Of a stretch of DNA of 64,000 nucleotides, positions 45,591 through 57,700 are shown in pieces (position 1 is the stretch's first letter; every line of letters starts with the position of its first letter). Where the stretch lies: positions 55,609,169 through 55,673,168 of the forward strand of contig OX485806.1 of assembly GCA_950295325.1 (NCBI GenBank), written 5' to 3'. The translations under genes were made by a program, and so were the position numbers. The notes under the pieces are model-generated. The model was not told the origin of the DNA, searched no databases, and was given only the letters and a program-made list of their open reading frames with translations. The stretch is from Polytrichum commune. Lineage: Eukaryota > Streptophyta > Polytrichopsida > Polytrichales > Polytrichaceae.

Positions 45591-46790
45591 CTTGCTTTTA
45601 GGCACAAACACTCAAATTTGCTTATACTTGAGCAATCCGTCCACCAACTTGACCTCTTTGAGCGCCTTGCCCTTGCGAAGCTCTCTTAGAAGCCTTTCTC
45701 CTTTGGGGTAGTTAATGTATCCCTCCCTTATGTTGCATCACAAGTTTCCTTCATTGGTAAATATTAGCCACAAGATGAGATGGTGTTCATTGCTTGGAAC
45801 TCTTCATGTTTACCTAACGCATTCGTCACCACATTGCCATGGCCTGGATTTGTGGATCAAATCCACCTTCATAAGCGCCAAGGTATTGTGCCACCGCAAT
45901 GCCTTGGCTCTCACTTGTGCTTGTGTCACAAAATACTTCAAATACACATTGTTTGTGTACACCTTGGACTTGGGCAACCCCAACCAGTGTTGCCACATCT
46001 CCAAGCAATGCACAATGGCAAAGAATTTTTTTCATTAGTTGGCCATCTCCTTTGACAACCATCGAGCTTCATGCTTTAATATACAATGGCCATTCATCTT
46101 GCATCAATATTTGCCAATGGCAAAGTTCCTCGCCTCCGTATGCACCTCAAAATGATTGTGAAAATCCAAGAATTTGAGTACATATGGTGAAGAGAATTTT
46201 CTCTTGCATTGCCCAGAGGCTTGGTGACAAGGCTCATCCCACCCCTGGGATAGACATTTTTCAAACAAGTTGAACAAGGTCCTAACAACCTTAGAAAATT
46301 CTCAAATGAAGCGGCAGTAGTATTTGGCTTGGCCAAGCAACGACTTAAGTTTTTTTGGGGGTTAAGGGTTGCTTCCATTTTTTAATTGCCTTGACCATCT
46401 TCATGTTTGTTCATCAACTTCATTTATCACCACATAGCTCAAGAACTCAATCTTTTGTTGAGCAAAGTTGTTTTCCACTCCTTGGCGGCACCTTTTTAAG
46501 CAACTCATTTGTGAATTATCTTTATACCTTGCCAGCACCCCACAAATGTGGTTTAAGAAATGTCCATCTTTCCTAGCCTCGCCATGAGTTCCTTGGAATT
46601 GCTCCAATCAAACCACGACCACTACTTGTTCATTTTTCATTTGCTCCATTGAAACCGAGCTCAACTTGGCTCCTCCTACCATAGGACTCATTGTCAATTT
46701 CAAACTCAAATTTTTTGGGGCCATCATGGTACACCATAAACGCCTTTCATTTACCGGGTGAGTTTCAATGAAGGTGTCCTTCAAAATGAG
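45590..46790 (-). pseudogene. Gypsy-A RT and RNase H remnant
   Basis: From right to left: MAPKNLSLKLTMSPMVGGAK, then LSSVSMEQMKNEQVVVVV (protease-RT linker), RQGVENNFAQQKIEFLSYVV (RT thumb), then RNase H as MHCLEMWQHWLGLPKSKVYT, LKYFVTQAQVRAKALRWHNT and NVVTNALGKHEEF. The last is the VADALSR end of RNase H. Beyond it LVDGLLKYKQI and VFVPKSKLR begin the integrase zinc region. Most of the RT palm is missing or unreadable. The nested A7 copy interrupts the integrase. Confidence 0.85.
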
Positions 46791-47050
46791 GTGCACCTCA
46801 TCGATTTCACATAATGTGAAATCTTCAAAAAATTTAATGTGTCACAATATAAGGTCACATTCAGTAGCCTCATTTATTTCATGCCGCACATTTTTTCCCA
46901 ACCGCTCATTGATGGGTTTGCCCGCTCTAAGAGTTGGCAATCCCCAACTCCTTTGTGAGCTTTGGGCTCATGAAGGAGTGTGTTGCGTCTTTGTCAACCC
47001 ATAAAACATTTCTAGCATTCATTTGAGCTTCAAGATACAAATGACTTAGC
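46791..47050 (-). pseudogene. Gypsy-A protease remnant
   Basis: The minus strand reads MNARNVLWVDKDATHSFMSP, then KLTKELGIAN, and later EVHLILKDTFIETHPVN. The first matches the D-T-G-A-T-H-x-F-I active site of gypsy proteases, with DTG changed to DKD, so the enzyme is dead. Stops occur in between. Confidence 0.8.
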
Positions 47051-47097
47051 CTTGGCTTAACGTTACTAGCCTTGGCCGCAAAACTACCGTGTAACAT

Positions 47098-47425
47098 TTG
47101 GTCCGTGGCAACAATATGATGAGGCTTGGTTCACAAAGCCAACTTTTAACATTCCGTCTGTGGCACAAATATGATTTGGCTTGGTACCATAAAGTTAGCT
47201 TCTTAAATTTTGCCCAAGGCACAAACATATTTTGGCTTGATATCACAAATCCAATTTTTAATATTCCATCCATGATTCAAACATGATTTGGCTTGATATC
47301 ATAAATCCAACTTTAAATATTCCATCCATGACATTAATATGATTTAGTTTGTATCACGTATTCAACTTTTATTATTCCATCTGTGACATATACATGATAT
47401 GGTTTAGTATCATAAAGCCATTTTT
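47098..47425. repeat. Tandem repeat of about 57 bp in the Gag tail region
   Basis: Six units share ATATGATTTGGCTTGRTATCA, ending in AACTTTTAACATTCCRTC, with RY ambiguities marking variants. The period of about 57 bp is a multiple of three (19 codons). One unit occurs in the nested Gag copy at about 45530-45580. It lies between the Gag core and the protease. Confidence 0.8.
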
Positions 47426-47662
47426 TTGTTTACAACATTGGGAAGTTTTCTTCCTTGGATGCCACCCTTGTTGGAAGTTGTACCTTTGGCTTGCCCTCTG
47501 TGCTGGTTTGATGGCCCAAATTTTTGTATTATTTGCCTTAGGACCTATTTCACCTCAAGCCGTTTATTATGAGGCACCGTTTGATTTCCTTTCAGCCCAT
47601 TGGTTTCATTGTTCTCGACAATTTTGAAGAACCTCGCCACATCCGCGAGATGTTTTGGGAAC

Positions 47663-47910
47663 TTAAACAAAGCATCCACCATCCATTTTTGAAACCCCAT
47701 TTATAACGATGTATTTCTTAAAAAACTCAATCATCTTAGGTGTATCATTCATTTTGGCGTGTAAATCATGTACATAGGCCTTAAGGGATTCCATGTGCCT
47801 CATTTGGACCAAGTTCATAATCTCATGCAATTCTTGGCAATCCGGTGCGAACCTCTCAACAAACAACTCTTTGAAACCAACCCAAGTCAAGCTTGCCACC
47901 ACCTCGGGTT
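47663..47910 (-). pseudogene. Gypsy-A Gag core (retrotransposon gag domain)
   Basis: The minus strand gives LTWVGFKELFVERFAPDCQE, then LHEIMNLVQMRHMESLKAYV, then HDLHAKMNDTPKMIEFFKKY. This is the retrotrans_gag fold: the W-x-x-F-x-x-x-F...F start and the SLKAY(V/I)xxF pattern. The N-terminus and primer-binding site are missing because LTR A8 joins directly at 47911. Confidence 0.88.
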
Positions 47911-48592
47911 TGTTGCAACACTTGCTAGCCCCCTTAACAATCTTGTTCGTTTCTATTCCTAGCAAAGGTTACAAGTGCTAACCCTTTGTATTCCGCCATG
48001 CTAATGGTTAGCTCCTCCTACCCCGGACCTTATAGTTCATAAGAGGGGAACCAACCCTCCTATTTTGCTTTCAAAATTAACCCCTTAATCGGTAACCAAT
48101 TCTTAGATGTGGACTTCCATTCATGGAAGTCCAATCTTATGTTGATCATCGCATAGCTGGAGCAGCACTATAACAACCCAAAACATAGTAGGCAATTATG
48201 CCCTCACATTGGACCAAGGCCCATAAAGGCCGTGCCGTTCGGCCTTGAGGGGGTGAGGCCACACCACCTCACCCACATAAGCCTCTAGGACTCTAGGTGG
48301 GGCCCCTACCCCATTGTGAAGAAACCTTTTGGCTCTTTACCACAAGTTGGGGCCAAGTAGACATTTTCCCTTAGCTGCTGGGCCTAGAAGCCCCTAGCAG
48401 CTTCAGACCATCATAACTCCCTTATGTGATCTCCGATGTTAACAAGCAACCACTCCATCTTCATTTACGCTTCACGTAGATGCCGATGGACTCCGCACTT
48501 ATCCCATTTGGACAAGTATAGATGAGGTTATGCATGTTCAATCCTTCGTAGTCTCGGGAGCCACTCCCAAGCCACTAATGTACCAGGGCACT
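47911..48592 (-). repeat. LTR A8, 5' LTR of the gypsy-A element, truncated
   Basis: It starts TGTTGCAACACTTGC against the Gag core and follows the family for about 680 bp, ending near GTACCAGGGCAC, just before the central palindrome. With A6 on the left it brackets a single minus-strand element, 42993-48592. Confidence 0.83.
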
Positions 48593-49325
48593 AGTGTACC
48601 AGGAATGTGAGTAAAAATTAGTATATAATTTATTGGAGACCAAAGAAAATCACAACAATTGAGTGTTTCATGGTGGTAAACCCTTCGGGGTCAATGAAAA
48701 GAATTTGAGTTTGTTGCCCTCAAATCCGCACCATCTCAGAGGTAAAAAAATGGCTCCACTTGAGTCCATGTGCCTTGATCGGGTCATATAGGGGTTCATC
48801 AGTTTTCCAACATATTGAGACCAATATTCCACCATTTCATATTTGTACTAAGATACGTGGCCCTATTTTGGGCACTTCAAATTCCATAGACAATTTTTGA
48901 CCAATTGATCAAATGGAGAATTGTCTTTTTATGCTGCGAATTATGAATTGTGCAAATTGTCATTTCAAGTGGAGTTGAGATGCAAAACTTATGGGAGGTC
49001 AAAGGGAAGAATATATCTAAAAATGATCGCATAGGGCCTACTAATTTTGTTCGCAATTGGACCAAAAATGGTTAATAAAATCTGATCTTATAGTCCAATC
49101 TGAACTTAATACATGGCATTTTGGTAACCATTCCTAACTGCAATCCTTTTCACATACCCCTCAAATGTAGGTGTCCAATTAAGAAGCATGACCACATAAG
49201 GCCCACAAACCTTAAGTTCTTAGGTTTCTGCCACTCAGATGGAAAGTTTTAAGTGGATAATTTACACGTACAAATTGCAGTGCGATTGAGGTTATGCACC
49301 TATCTTATGTTGTCACTGCAAGTAC
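48593..49325. other. Stretch without recognised features
   Basis: No coding motif or repeat was identified. A short echo, GTACCAGG twice within 20 bp, marks the break at the LTR A8 end. Confidence 0.4.
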
Positions 49326-49328
49326 TAA

Positions 49329-50454
49329 GGGTGGCTTTATACACGGCCTAGGGCCGGTTGGAGCACCGGCCCGATGAAGTCCTCAATCCGGCCCCACTTT
49401 ATGAACTTTTTTGGCGCCCAACCTTGTCACATGTAAAGTGGTGAGGCCCGATTTTAGGGCATGATGGTCTTGAGGGTTAAGTTTCATAGAACTTACCATG
49501 GTCAATGTTCGGTGTTCTCGACAATTAAGTTTCACAACACTTAACACTATGGGGATGACATCTATAGGGTTGTGATTAGTGAATTGAAATTGGGTCCCAC
49601 TAGACTAAATTCGGGCCTTTGAATCTATTCCAGCATCAAAATGCTTATATAAATTTATCTACCATGTTCAATGGATTAACCGATGGGTGTGGTTTAAGAG
49701 GCACACCATATTCTTGATTAACAGCTTAAATGTTTCATTCTTGATTTAATTGTATAATTAACACCTTAATTGTTGTGTTATTAGCCTAATGCTACCATAT
49801 TTATACTAATTGTTGTCTTATTAGACTAACCCATTGCCTAATGCACGCCAAATTCTTGATTGACAACTTAAAATGTTTCATTTTTATCTTAATTGTATGA
49901 TTAACGTCTTAATTGTTGTATTATTATTATTCTATTGCTAACATACTTATCCTAATTGATGCATTATTATACTAACCCATAGCCTAAGTCATACTATATG
50001 CTTGATTAAATGCTTGAATGTTTCATTTTTATCTTGAGTATGTGATTAACGCCCTAATTGTTGCTTTATTAGTCTAATGCAATCATATTTATACTAAATA
50101 TTTATGAAATCATATTTTTATTCTCTTACTAGAGGATTGGAGTGAAGAAGAGAGGAAAAGAATTTAACCCCTAATGATTAACGGACAAAATGAGCTCAAT
50201 CCAATGGAGGACCCCAATCGGGCCCTAGATGGGAGTTCGGGCCGAGGAAAAGCTCGTCCCGAACTCTCATCTAGGGCCCAATGGTTTGGCGCCAAAATTG
50301 TGCCACCTAGGACGCCACATGGGATGAGTGAGTGTTCGGGCCGGCCCCAAGTATAAAGCCCTTGGGCCCGATTTGATGAAATCGAGCGATATATTGGTCC
50401 AAATTTTGAGAGTTTGGGCCGGCCCTCAATGTGGCTCCAAGTATAAAGTGGCCC
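49329..50454. mobile_element. Harbinger-like non-autonomous element, 1,126 bp
   Basis: The ends are GGGTGGCTTTATAC and GTATAAAGTGGCCC, inverse over 14 bp with three mismatches. TAA flanks both sides (49326-49328, 50455-50457), the usual target duplication for PIF/Harbinger elements. Inside are GGCCGGCCC palindromes near both ends, a second AAGTATAAAGCCC at about 50348, and three 145-bp tandem units. No transposase is encoded. Confidence 0.68.
49711..50110. repeat. Three tandem units of about 145 bp
   Basis: Each unit has CTTGATT, then AATGTTTCATT, then ATTAACGCCTTAATTGTTG, then ATATTTATACTAATTG. Units start at about 49711, 49853 and 50000. They lie inside the Harbinger-like element. Confidence 0.8.
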
Positions 50455-50457
50455 TAA

Positions 50458-52229
50458 CAAGCATGCGAATCTATCAACATTTCCTTTTTAATTGACTTTA
50501 GTTTATTGTCTTTCTTATTAACAGATTGGGGCCAGAGAGGAATTATCACATACCAGCATACCTCTCATCCATACACCATTAAAACTTTGACCCCCTATAG
50601 GTTTGTGCTTGATTCATCTCAAATGACCTGCACTAGAGTACTTCAACATCTTTAAAATTAATTCAGGTGTCCGATCGACCAAAAACAATAACACCCAAGC
50701 TACATCCTATTTCAAGGTATTTATGTTGAATGAATGATAGGTACAATTATATGCAATAATTCCTCTCTCTGTCTAGGGGGCACAAAAATCAGTGCCACGG
50801 TTAATAAAAAATACTATTATATTTTATCATACCTATTAAAAGCAAAGAAGTAGGTGGGCTACACTAGATTGTCCTATTATAGTGGGTGGACAGTTAATAT
50901 GGAAATAATTGATGTGGACCACGTTAATGGTCTAGTTAGAGTGGAAATAACGTTCGCCCTAAACTCCAAGTCTTCTTCTGAGTCTCTCCAAGCATGCACC
51001 AAAATCTTATTGAACATGGAAGATGTGGTATGCAAAACAGCCAATTCCTGACCAAAAATCCAATGAGTTTATAAGTCTAATGTTGTGGACACTTGATCTA
51101 AAGTTTCTAGTGGTATTTGTTTGCTTAAAAATAAATGCCAAAGATGATAGTAGTCATGACTCTCATTAGGGTTGAAAATTTTATCAACATAAAGAGGATG
51201 AATATCATTTTTGAGGATTTGGCAATCGACCTACAAGCCCACTGGGTGGAAATCCACCAAAAAGAAAATAGAATGAAAGAAATAACAAAAATATATGCTA
51301 AGAGCTATTGCTTTGGCTAGGATAAGGATATTTTCCCCATGTACACAATGATGGCACATCCAATTGTGGTTTCTACATTCTCTTATTTTCTTCCAAATAT
51401 CTATTGAAGATTTGTATCAATATAAAACACATCATGTTGCTTAGATTGTGGTGTTTAATATTATTTAAAACAAACAAACAAAAGGATATAATGGTTAATA
51501 TAAATTGTTACACCTTGAGAATTATGGTATTAAACTGGACTGAACACATTTAAAATAATCATCTAGGATTTGAAATTTGAGAACAAACCATTATGTAAAT
51601 GTAACCATAAAATGCTAAAGATAAACATACTTATATGGCACTACAAGCTATTAAAAAAACTCAATCCATATTGGCAATTTGTTTTTGGAAATTTGATAAA
51701 AATAAGAAATGTTGTGCAAAAACAACCTCAAGAAGTGTCATTATAATCTATTTACATAGCAATATTGAAACCTTTCCTAAGTAATCTAACAACATGCAAT
51801 ATGGATGCTTTGATCAATCTCAACGAAGTCATAGTGAAATACATGTATATTTTGATTTATCCCAACACAGTTCTCAACATGTAATGTGTCATAAAACCAT
51901 CTCCATTTGTGATTGGGTATTCATGATATTATCATATCAAATTAAGAGGTGGTATTGATATCATACAACATTCATCATAGAATGGTGGTCGTTTCCAAAA
52001 TTCCACATGCTTTTGGCTAATTGATGCCCAACAACAATCCAATGCAAGGTAGACACCATCTTCAAGGAAATTTTGAACAAATTCATAAAGATCATCTTGG
52101 AAAATTTCAACATCTACATCAACATTAAAACCCATAATTTTTTTGCGATCTTGTCAATCAAATATCATCATTCTTGTCATTTTTTTCTATAGTTGTCATT
52201 AGCTTTCATTATTTCTAAAAAATATTAAA
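50458..52229. other. AT-rich stretch, nothing recognised
   Basis: Open frames of up to about 67 codons (50854-51051, 51932-52135) have no motif I know. No inverted or tandem structure stood out. It may be old transposon sequence. Confidence 0.4.
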
Positions 52230-53420
52230 TTCTAAAATGATTGAAGCCTCGGTGACCATGCCAACACCTAAGAATCCTCATGATTATCAAGTTTTCAATA
52301 TGAGGTTTTTCAAGCATTTCATGTTCAATATGGTTACCACCATAAATTTGGTGGGCCAAGCATAGGGGATTATGTGGACAACCAAAATGCCAAAGCACCT
52401 TCAATTATATGTTCAATAAGCAAATATGCCTATCCTTATAATTTTTGTTGGGGTGTGGAATCTCATGCCCATTAAAACCACCTTTAACCTTGTTGTAGAA
52501 GCTATGTTAACTCATAATATTACCAAGGAAAACATTCAATGAATTTCAAACACATTTTGCTTACGAAACAAGGTGGATCACAATTATGCAACTCCAACAT
52601 GAGAAACCTTAGTTATTGTCTATACCTTTCATAATCTAAAACATTTTACTATTGGGTGATAGATTTTTTAATTTAGTATATTTGATATATAAAACACATG
52701 TCTTCCATAAGTTAGCTATATGGTTTTTATTGGCCTCAGAATATGATTTCACAATCATATACAAACCAAAAAACCATAATGTAGGTGACAATCTCATTGG
52801 GTAATCCTATTTGGAATAACCTACAAGAGTATTGGATCATTCTATTGATGTTACGTTGTGTTAGGTGCAAGTACCCTAGGATGCCAATTTGAAAGCTCAT
52901 TTATTTACCCACAAATTATTGACCCATTTTACAAATGAACAATAATGCCAATTGGTTTTCTAGTATTTTTCTTATAGATGAGTCCCCTTTAAGCTAAATC
53001 AAGATTACCTACCACATCAATGTTTTAATCAGATGTCGTTCATCAAATATCACAATAGCTTCATCATAGACTAGGATGGGAAAATACGAATACATGTGAT
53101 AAACATTACATAAGGTCACCCTAAATTACAATTGTAGTTTTGATCATTGCCACAAAACAAATGGGTTCATTACTTGCCCTATAGCCCAATTATTCATGTC
53201 TCTATTGCTTGAGCCATTCATGATGTGGGATATGGATTTTATTGGACCTATTAAAATATGAAAATATGAAAATACTTTGGAAAGAAATATACTATGGTAT
53301 AGATAATATCCTTTATTAAATGGATGGAAACTATGTATTTTCCTACATGAAAACATTCCTACAATAGATAATCGAATTAATTAACCATTTAAATGGCCAT
53401 GGTTTTTAACAAAGACATTT
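52230..53420 (+). pseudogene. Ty3/gypsy RT thumb, RNase H end and integrase, strongly decayed
   Basis: The plus strand gives EASVTMPTPKNPHDYQVFNM and RFFKHFMFNM (RT thumb), YDFTIIYKPKNHNVGDNLIG near 52745-52800 (end of RNase H), and WDMDFIGPIKI at about 53225, the first integrase catalytic block. After it, decayed LKWMETMYF-like text follows. Nearly every frame is broken, so this is an old copy. It is unlike the E and A families. Confidence 0.65.
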
Positions 53421-53866
53421 CTCTCTAACTTGACAAACTGATGGGCACCTTGCCCCAACATAACAACAAAACCTTGAATGTGCCCCCTTTACCTCCACCA
53501 ACAAACCAACCACATTCCCTACAAACCTCAAATTGTTTTTCACCAAGGTTGCACAAACAATGCATTTAATTTTTTGTTGGCATCTTTACATATTAACACA
53601 ATGGACGTCCACCCATACCCATGGCACTAATAGATACATCCAACATATACAATTTGAACCATTTTTTAAGCCTAATATCCTTTCTACCCAAATAATCTCA
53701 TCAAATAAACCTTCACACTTCAAGAAAAAGACTAAGCACACAAACACTGATACCCAATATTTTACTTAAAAGAATACAAAATCATTTTGAAGACCATAAA
53801 TGTATAGGAATCAACCATGACATCAAACTCTTGAGCCCAATATTCAATATGGCAATTGATTTAAGA
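53421..53866. other. G-poor stretch, nothing recognised
   Basis: The plus strand is rich in C and A and poor in G, as in the LINE remnant at 59150-60870. An open frame at 53533-53769 has no clear motif. Confidence 0.35.
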
Positions 53867-53982
53867 CCATATTCAAAATTTTGGGAGATTTCCAGTCTCC
53901 CAATTTGATGACAGTTTAGGTGGAGTCGACCTAAACTGTATTTTCCCAAAATCATGGAATTTTCCCAAAATTTCAAATATGG
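53867..53982. mobile_element. Palindromic mini-element, 116 bp
   Basis: The ends CCATATTCAAAATTTTGGGA and TCCCAAAATTTCAAATATGG are near-perfect inverse. The centre is a perfect 11-bp stem (ACAGTTTAGGT with ACCTAAACTGT) around a 7-base loop, and GGGAGATTTCCAGTCTCCC forms a side stem. The whole can fold as one long hairpin, as in some MITEs. No target duplication is clear. Confidence 0.75.
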
Positions 53983-54283
53983 TGTTATTTTTGCGAAACC
54001 TCAAATCATTATGGAAATAATTGTATTCCACCATATATGAGAATTGTTTTGTAGAAACATCTGTGCAAGATCACAAAATGGTACTTTATATAGTGGAATT
54101 TTACCTTGGTCCATCCAATATTAATGGAAAAAAACATTTACAAATCTACCACACCTCAATGGAAGATTTCATTCAAATAAAACCTTATCATAACCCCAAA
54201 CCTATTAGAGATCATAAACATAGACCAATTTTTTATTTTTCTCCAATATTTATACATCATGACATATTTCATATAGATCAACT

Positions 54284-54542
54284 TATTGGAATCAATAGAA
54301 GACAAGATTTCTCAAGCATAGACACCTATACAAAGGCATATTAAAAATACGTGGATTGAGATGGTCTCATGCTCTCCTTGCTTTGTTTTTTTTTTGTTTT
54401 CATTGATTTACACAAACAATATGGGATTACTTGTATCCCTTTTTGGACGAGCATGGTAACCTTATTCTAACCTTATTTATTCTAATACATCTTCATTTAT
54501 ATTTATATTGACTACGAGCAATCTATTATTCTACCGTCTACA
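54284..54542 (-). repeat. Copia LTR C3 (3' LTR of copia-3)
   Basis: On the minus strand, the purine tract AAAAGTGGGAG is followed by TGTAGACGGTAG at 54542. The other end is CCAATA. It shares CATAGACACCTATACAAAGG with C1 and C4. Confidence 0.88.
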
Positions 54543-55773
54543 CTCCCACTTTTCAAGTAATCAACGGTTTCTAAACCCATTGCCTTTGTTAATGTTTGAT
54601 GCCTATCATTTGCAAGTGGTTTGGTTACCACGTCCATTATCATATCTTCCATTGGACAATACTTCAAATATATCTCTTGGTTTTCTAGTTTCTCTCTAAG
54701 GAAGTGATGTTCTACATCAATATGTTTGGTGCGAGAATGGTGTGTGGGATTCTTAGCAACTGCTATGCATCCTTGGTTGTCACACATGATGGATGTCGGT
54801 CCTTCTTGCACATATGCCAATAGTTGCTTAAGCCAAACCGCTTCCTTAGTACAATGGCTAGTAGCCATGTGCTCTACCTCCATCGTAGATAATGCAATGG
54901 TTGGTTGTTTCTTGGAATCCACAAAATAACTCCAATGCCAACAAAAAATACATGTCCCACGGTAGATCGCCGATCATTTGCATATCCTACCTAATCCGCA
55001 TCATAAAAACCTCTCAAGACAATATCTTTGCCTCCGAGGCATAATTTGAAGTCCAAAGTGCTCTTCAAATACCTCATGATGCGTTTTACGACATCCAATG
55101 CAGTGAACCGGCCTTCGACATGAAATGGCTCACCGTACTTACCACAAATGTAATATCGGCCATCATGGCCACCATTGCATGCATTAGAGATCCTACTGTA
55201 GCCTTGTATAGAACACCTTTCATTTCCCTTTGCACATTCACAAATTCTTCATCTGAAAGTTTTAATAATTTATAATTCACATCAACGGAGTTCCAACCGG
55301 TTTGCATTTTTCCATGCTAAAATGCTTAAGAACCTCTTTGATGTAGTGCCTTTGGTTCATGTTAATGGTACAAGCTTTTTTTTCTCTCAAATTCCACTTC
55401 TAGGCAACAATGCACTTCTCCAAGATTGCTTATCTCAAATTCTTTCTCGAGCCCCGATTTGAGCCACTTCAATTGGGTTACAGTGCTTGCCAATATGATC
55501 AAATCATCTACGTAGATGATTCCCACTAACAAATATTCACCCCGTTTGTTTGACGTACAATGAATGATCCACTTGACTCTTATAAAAACTCTCGTTAATG
55601 AAGAATAAGTCGATACGGTGGTACCATGCTTTTAGCGATTTCTTGAGCCTATACAATTTTTTTTTTGAGTTTGCATATAAGATATTTTTCCCCTCTTGTA
55701 CGAAACCCTCTGGTTGATCCATACAAATTTCCACATCTAATGTTCTATTCAATGTTCGTACCATCCTCCACAA
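54543..55773 (-). pseudogene. Copia-3 RT and RNase H
   Basis: The minus strand reads DVEICMDQPEGFVQEGK, then LKAWYHRIDLFFINESFYKS, then the RT catalytic box IIYVDDLIILA with YVDDL at 55500-55514, then NYKLLKLSDEEFVNVQREMK and MADITFVVSTVSHFMSKAGS. RNase H is open at 54512-54922: STMEVEHMATSHCTKEAVWL, then IMCDNQGCIAVAKNPTHHSR, then MIMDVVTKPLANDRHQTL. Stops and shifts separate the parts. RT and RNase H would copy the element RNA into DNA. Confidence 0.92.
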
Positions 55774-56709
55774 ATACCACGAATATTTTTTTAGTTTGTA
55801 AATACATTATCCTATAGGCCTTAATCCCCTTATAAGAACCCAAAAATAAATATTTTATGCCCTTTGCATTCAACTTATCTCTTTGTTCATCCATCATCAT
55901 TGCATAGGTAAGGCATCCAAACACACGTGTGTATGCAATGCAAAGCCTCATTCCGCTTGGCATTTCATCAGGCATAATGGAATCAAACATCCTTTTAGGA
56001 TAACAATTTGGTGTGTAATCCACATTGACCACCGCTTCCGCCCAAAACAATTTATCGAGGTTCTGAAAATGAAACATGTTCCTTGCCATCTTCACGATGG
56101 TACAATATGCATGCTCCACCACTCCATTTTGTTGAGGCATATATGGGGTAGACGTTTGTTTCTCGATACCATGATCTTTCAAAAAATGGTTAAATGCCTT
56201 GGAAACAAATTCTTTGACATTGTTTGATAGATTTTTTTGATTTTGTGGCTTCATTGCGTCTCTATGAATAATTTGAACTCTTTGAATTTTTCAAACACAT
56301 ATAACGACATGTCTTTTGCATTTCAACACATATAACGACACCATCCTTAAAAAATTATCAATAAAACTTTGAAAATACCTTGCACTGCCCATAGATGTAG
56401 TCTTCATGGGGCCACACACGTCAATATGCACAAATTTGAAAGAATTGGTCGCTCGCCTTCCTCCCTCCTTCGGTAACGCAATCCTATGTTGTTTACCTTT
56501 GATACACACTTCACAAAACAACGAGGATGTGGGACAAAAAATTTACTAAGGTTTATACCATTTACCATGTTTTGGAGGGTATGAATGCCCTTCACGTTCA
56601 CATGGCCAAGGTGGTAGTGCCAAAGCTTGAGCTTGTCATCTCATGTTGGAGATTATACCAAGTTGGCCGCTTCCACTTCGTGCACCTTCACAAATTTGAT
56701 TTTGTATAA
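55745..56709 (-). pseudogene. Copia-3 integrase
   Basis: Zinc region and first core block: FCEVCIKGKQHRIALPKEGG, then FKFVHIDVCGPMKTTSMGSA and FQSFIDNFLRM, with two Asp residues. The second open part (55745-56254) has FLKDHGIEKQTSTPYMPQQN and GVVEHAYCTIVKMARNM, with the catalytic Glu kept. It continues with AYTRVFGCLTYAMM and KYLFLGSYKGIKAYRI, the usual copia integrase tail. A frameshift near 56260 splits the gene. Confidence 0.92.
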
Positions 56710-57700
56710 GTTGCATTTTCAAGGCGCAATTGCAATGGCTTTTCTATTGCAAGATTTGACAATGCATTTGTTTAGGTTGAATTGGACACTTTAATCATTC
56801 TACGCAAGTTTGGTCACCGAGAGCAAATTGACATGTAATTTGGATACGTGAAGTACATATTTGATACAAATTTGGTTGAATTTATTTTCCAAAATTGCTT
56901 CCACGACAATGGATTTTATTCTGATAGTTTGGACAACCCTATTATCACCCAAATGTATTTGCGTGATGTGAATACCTCATACGTATTAAATACAACCTTA
57001 TATGAAGTCATGTGCTTAGAAACACCTGAATTCATGATCCACTTACACATGCTCTTAGAATGTGCTTCATTATGCATTACAAATGCATAGTTGTTATTGT
57101 CCTTTGCAATCTTTGTTTTTTCTTGCTCCTTGTTCTTTGTTTTGTAACAAAAATATATAATGTAGTCTGGTTTACCATAATAGAAACACAATTTTACGCC
57201 TTGGTGAGGAAATAAGTTGTCGTCTTTGTCTTGTCGCAACATCATGGTGACATCCTCACTTAGGTCTTCAATCTCCTTACGCTTTGATATCCTGTGCAAC
57301 AAACGCGATGTCATGTAGTCCATCATAAGTTCCTTCATTAGTATCGTTTCTATGGCGGTGATGAAATATGAACACGACAATGTCTTCATCTCTCACAAGT
57401 ACTTTCAACCAAGCGAGTTGATCAGTAAGCACCTTGATTTTGTTAACGTGGTTCAACAAGTCATTGCCCGCTTACATCTTGAACATGAAAAACTTATGGC
57501 GAATGAAAAAAATATTAGACAAACTCTTCGTCTTGTGAATGTTGAAAATGATTTTTCATGCCTCCACGGGTCTTTTGTAACTCTTTATGTGGGTAAGTTG
57601 GTTGTCTGCCAAGTTGAGGCCAATGAAAGACCCGGCCTTCTTAACGTGTCTTTGGTACTCTTTCAACATTTTGGGATCCGTATTGAAAAATAAAAGTTCC
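56710..57700 (-). pseudogene. Copia-3 Gag and protease
   Basis: Gag: LNHVNKIKVLTDQLAWLKVL, then LMKELMMDYMTSRLLHR and a knuckle trace CFYYGKPDYIIYFC. Protease: SKSMCKWIMNSGVSKHMTS, where the D-S-G-A motif reads NSGV. The order and spacing match copia-2 at 36656-37235. Several shifts are present, for example near 57277-57389 where two frames overlap. Confidence 0.88.

Noticed and set aside
45715..46177. Overlapping plus-strand open frames
   Set aside because: They are shadows of the minus-strand gypsy-A RNase H, which has clear family motifs.
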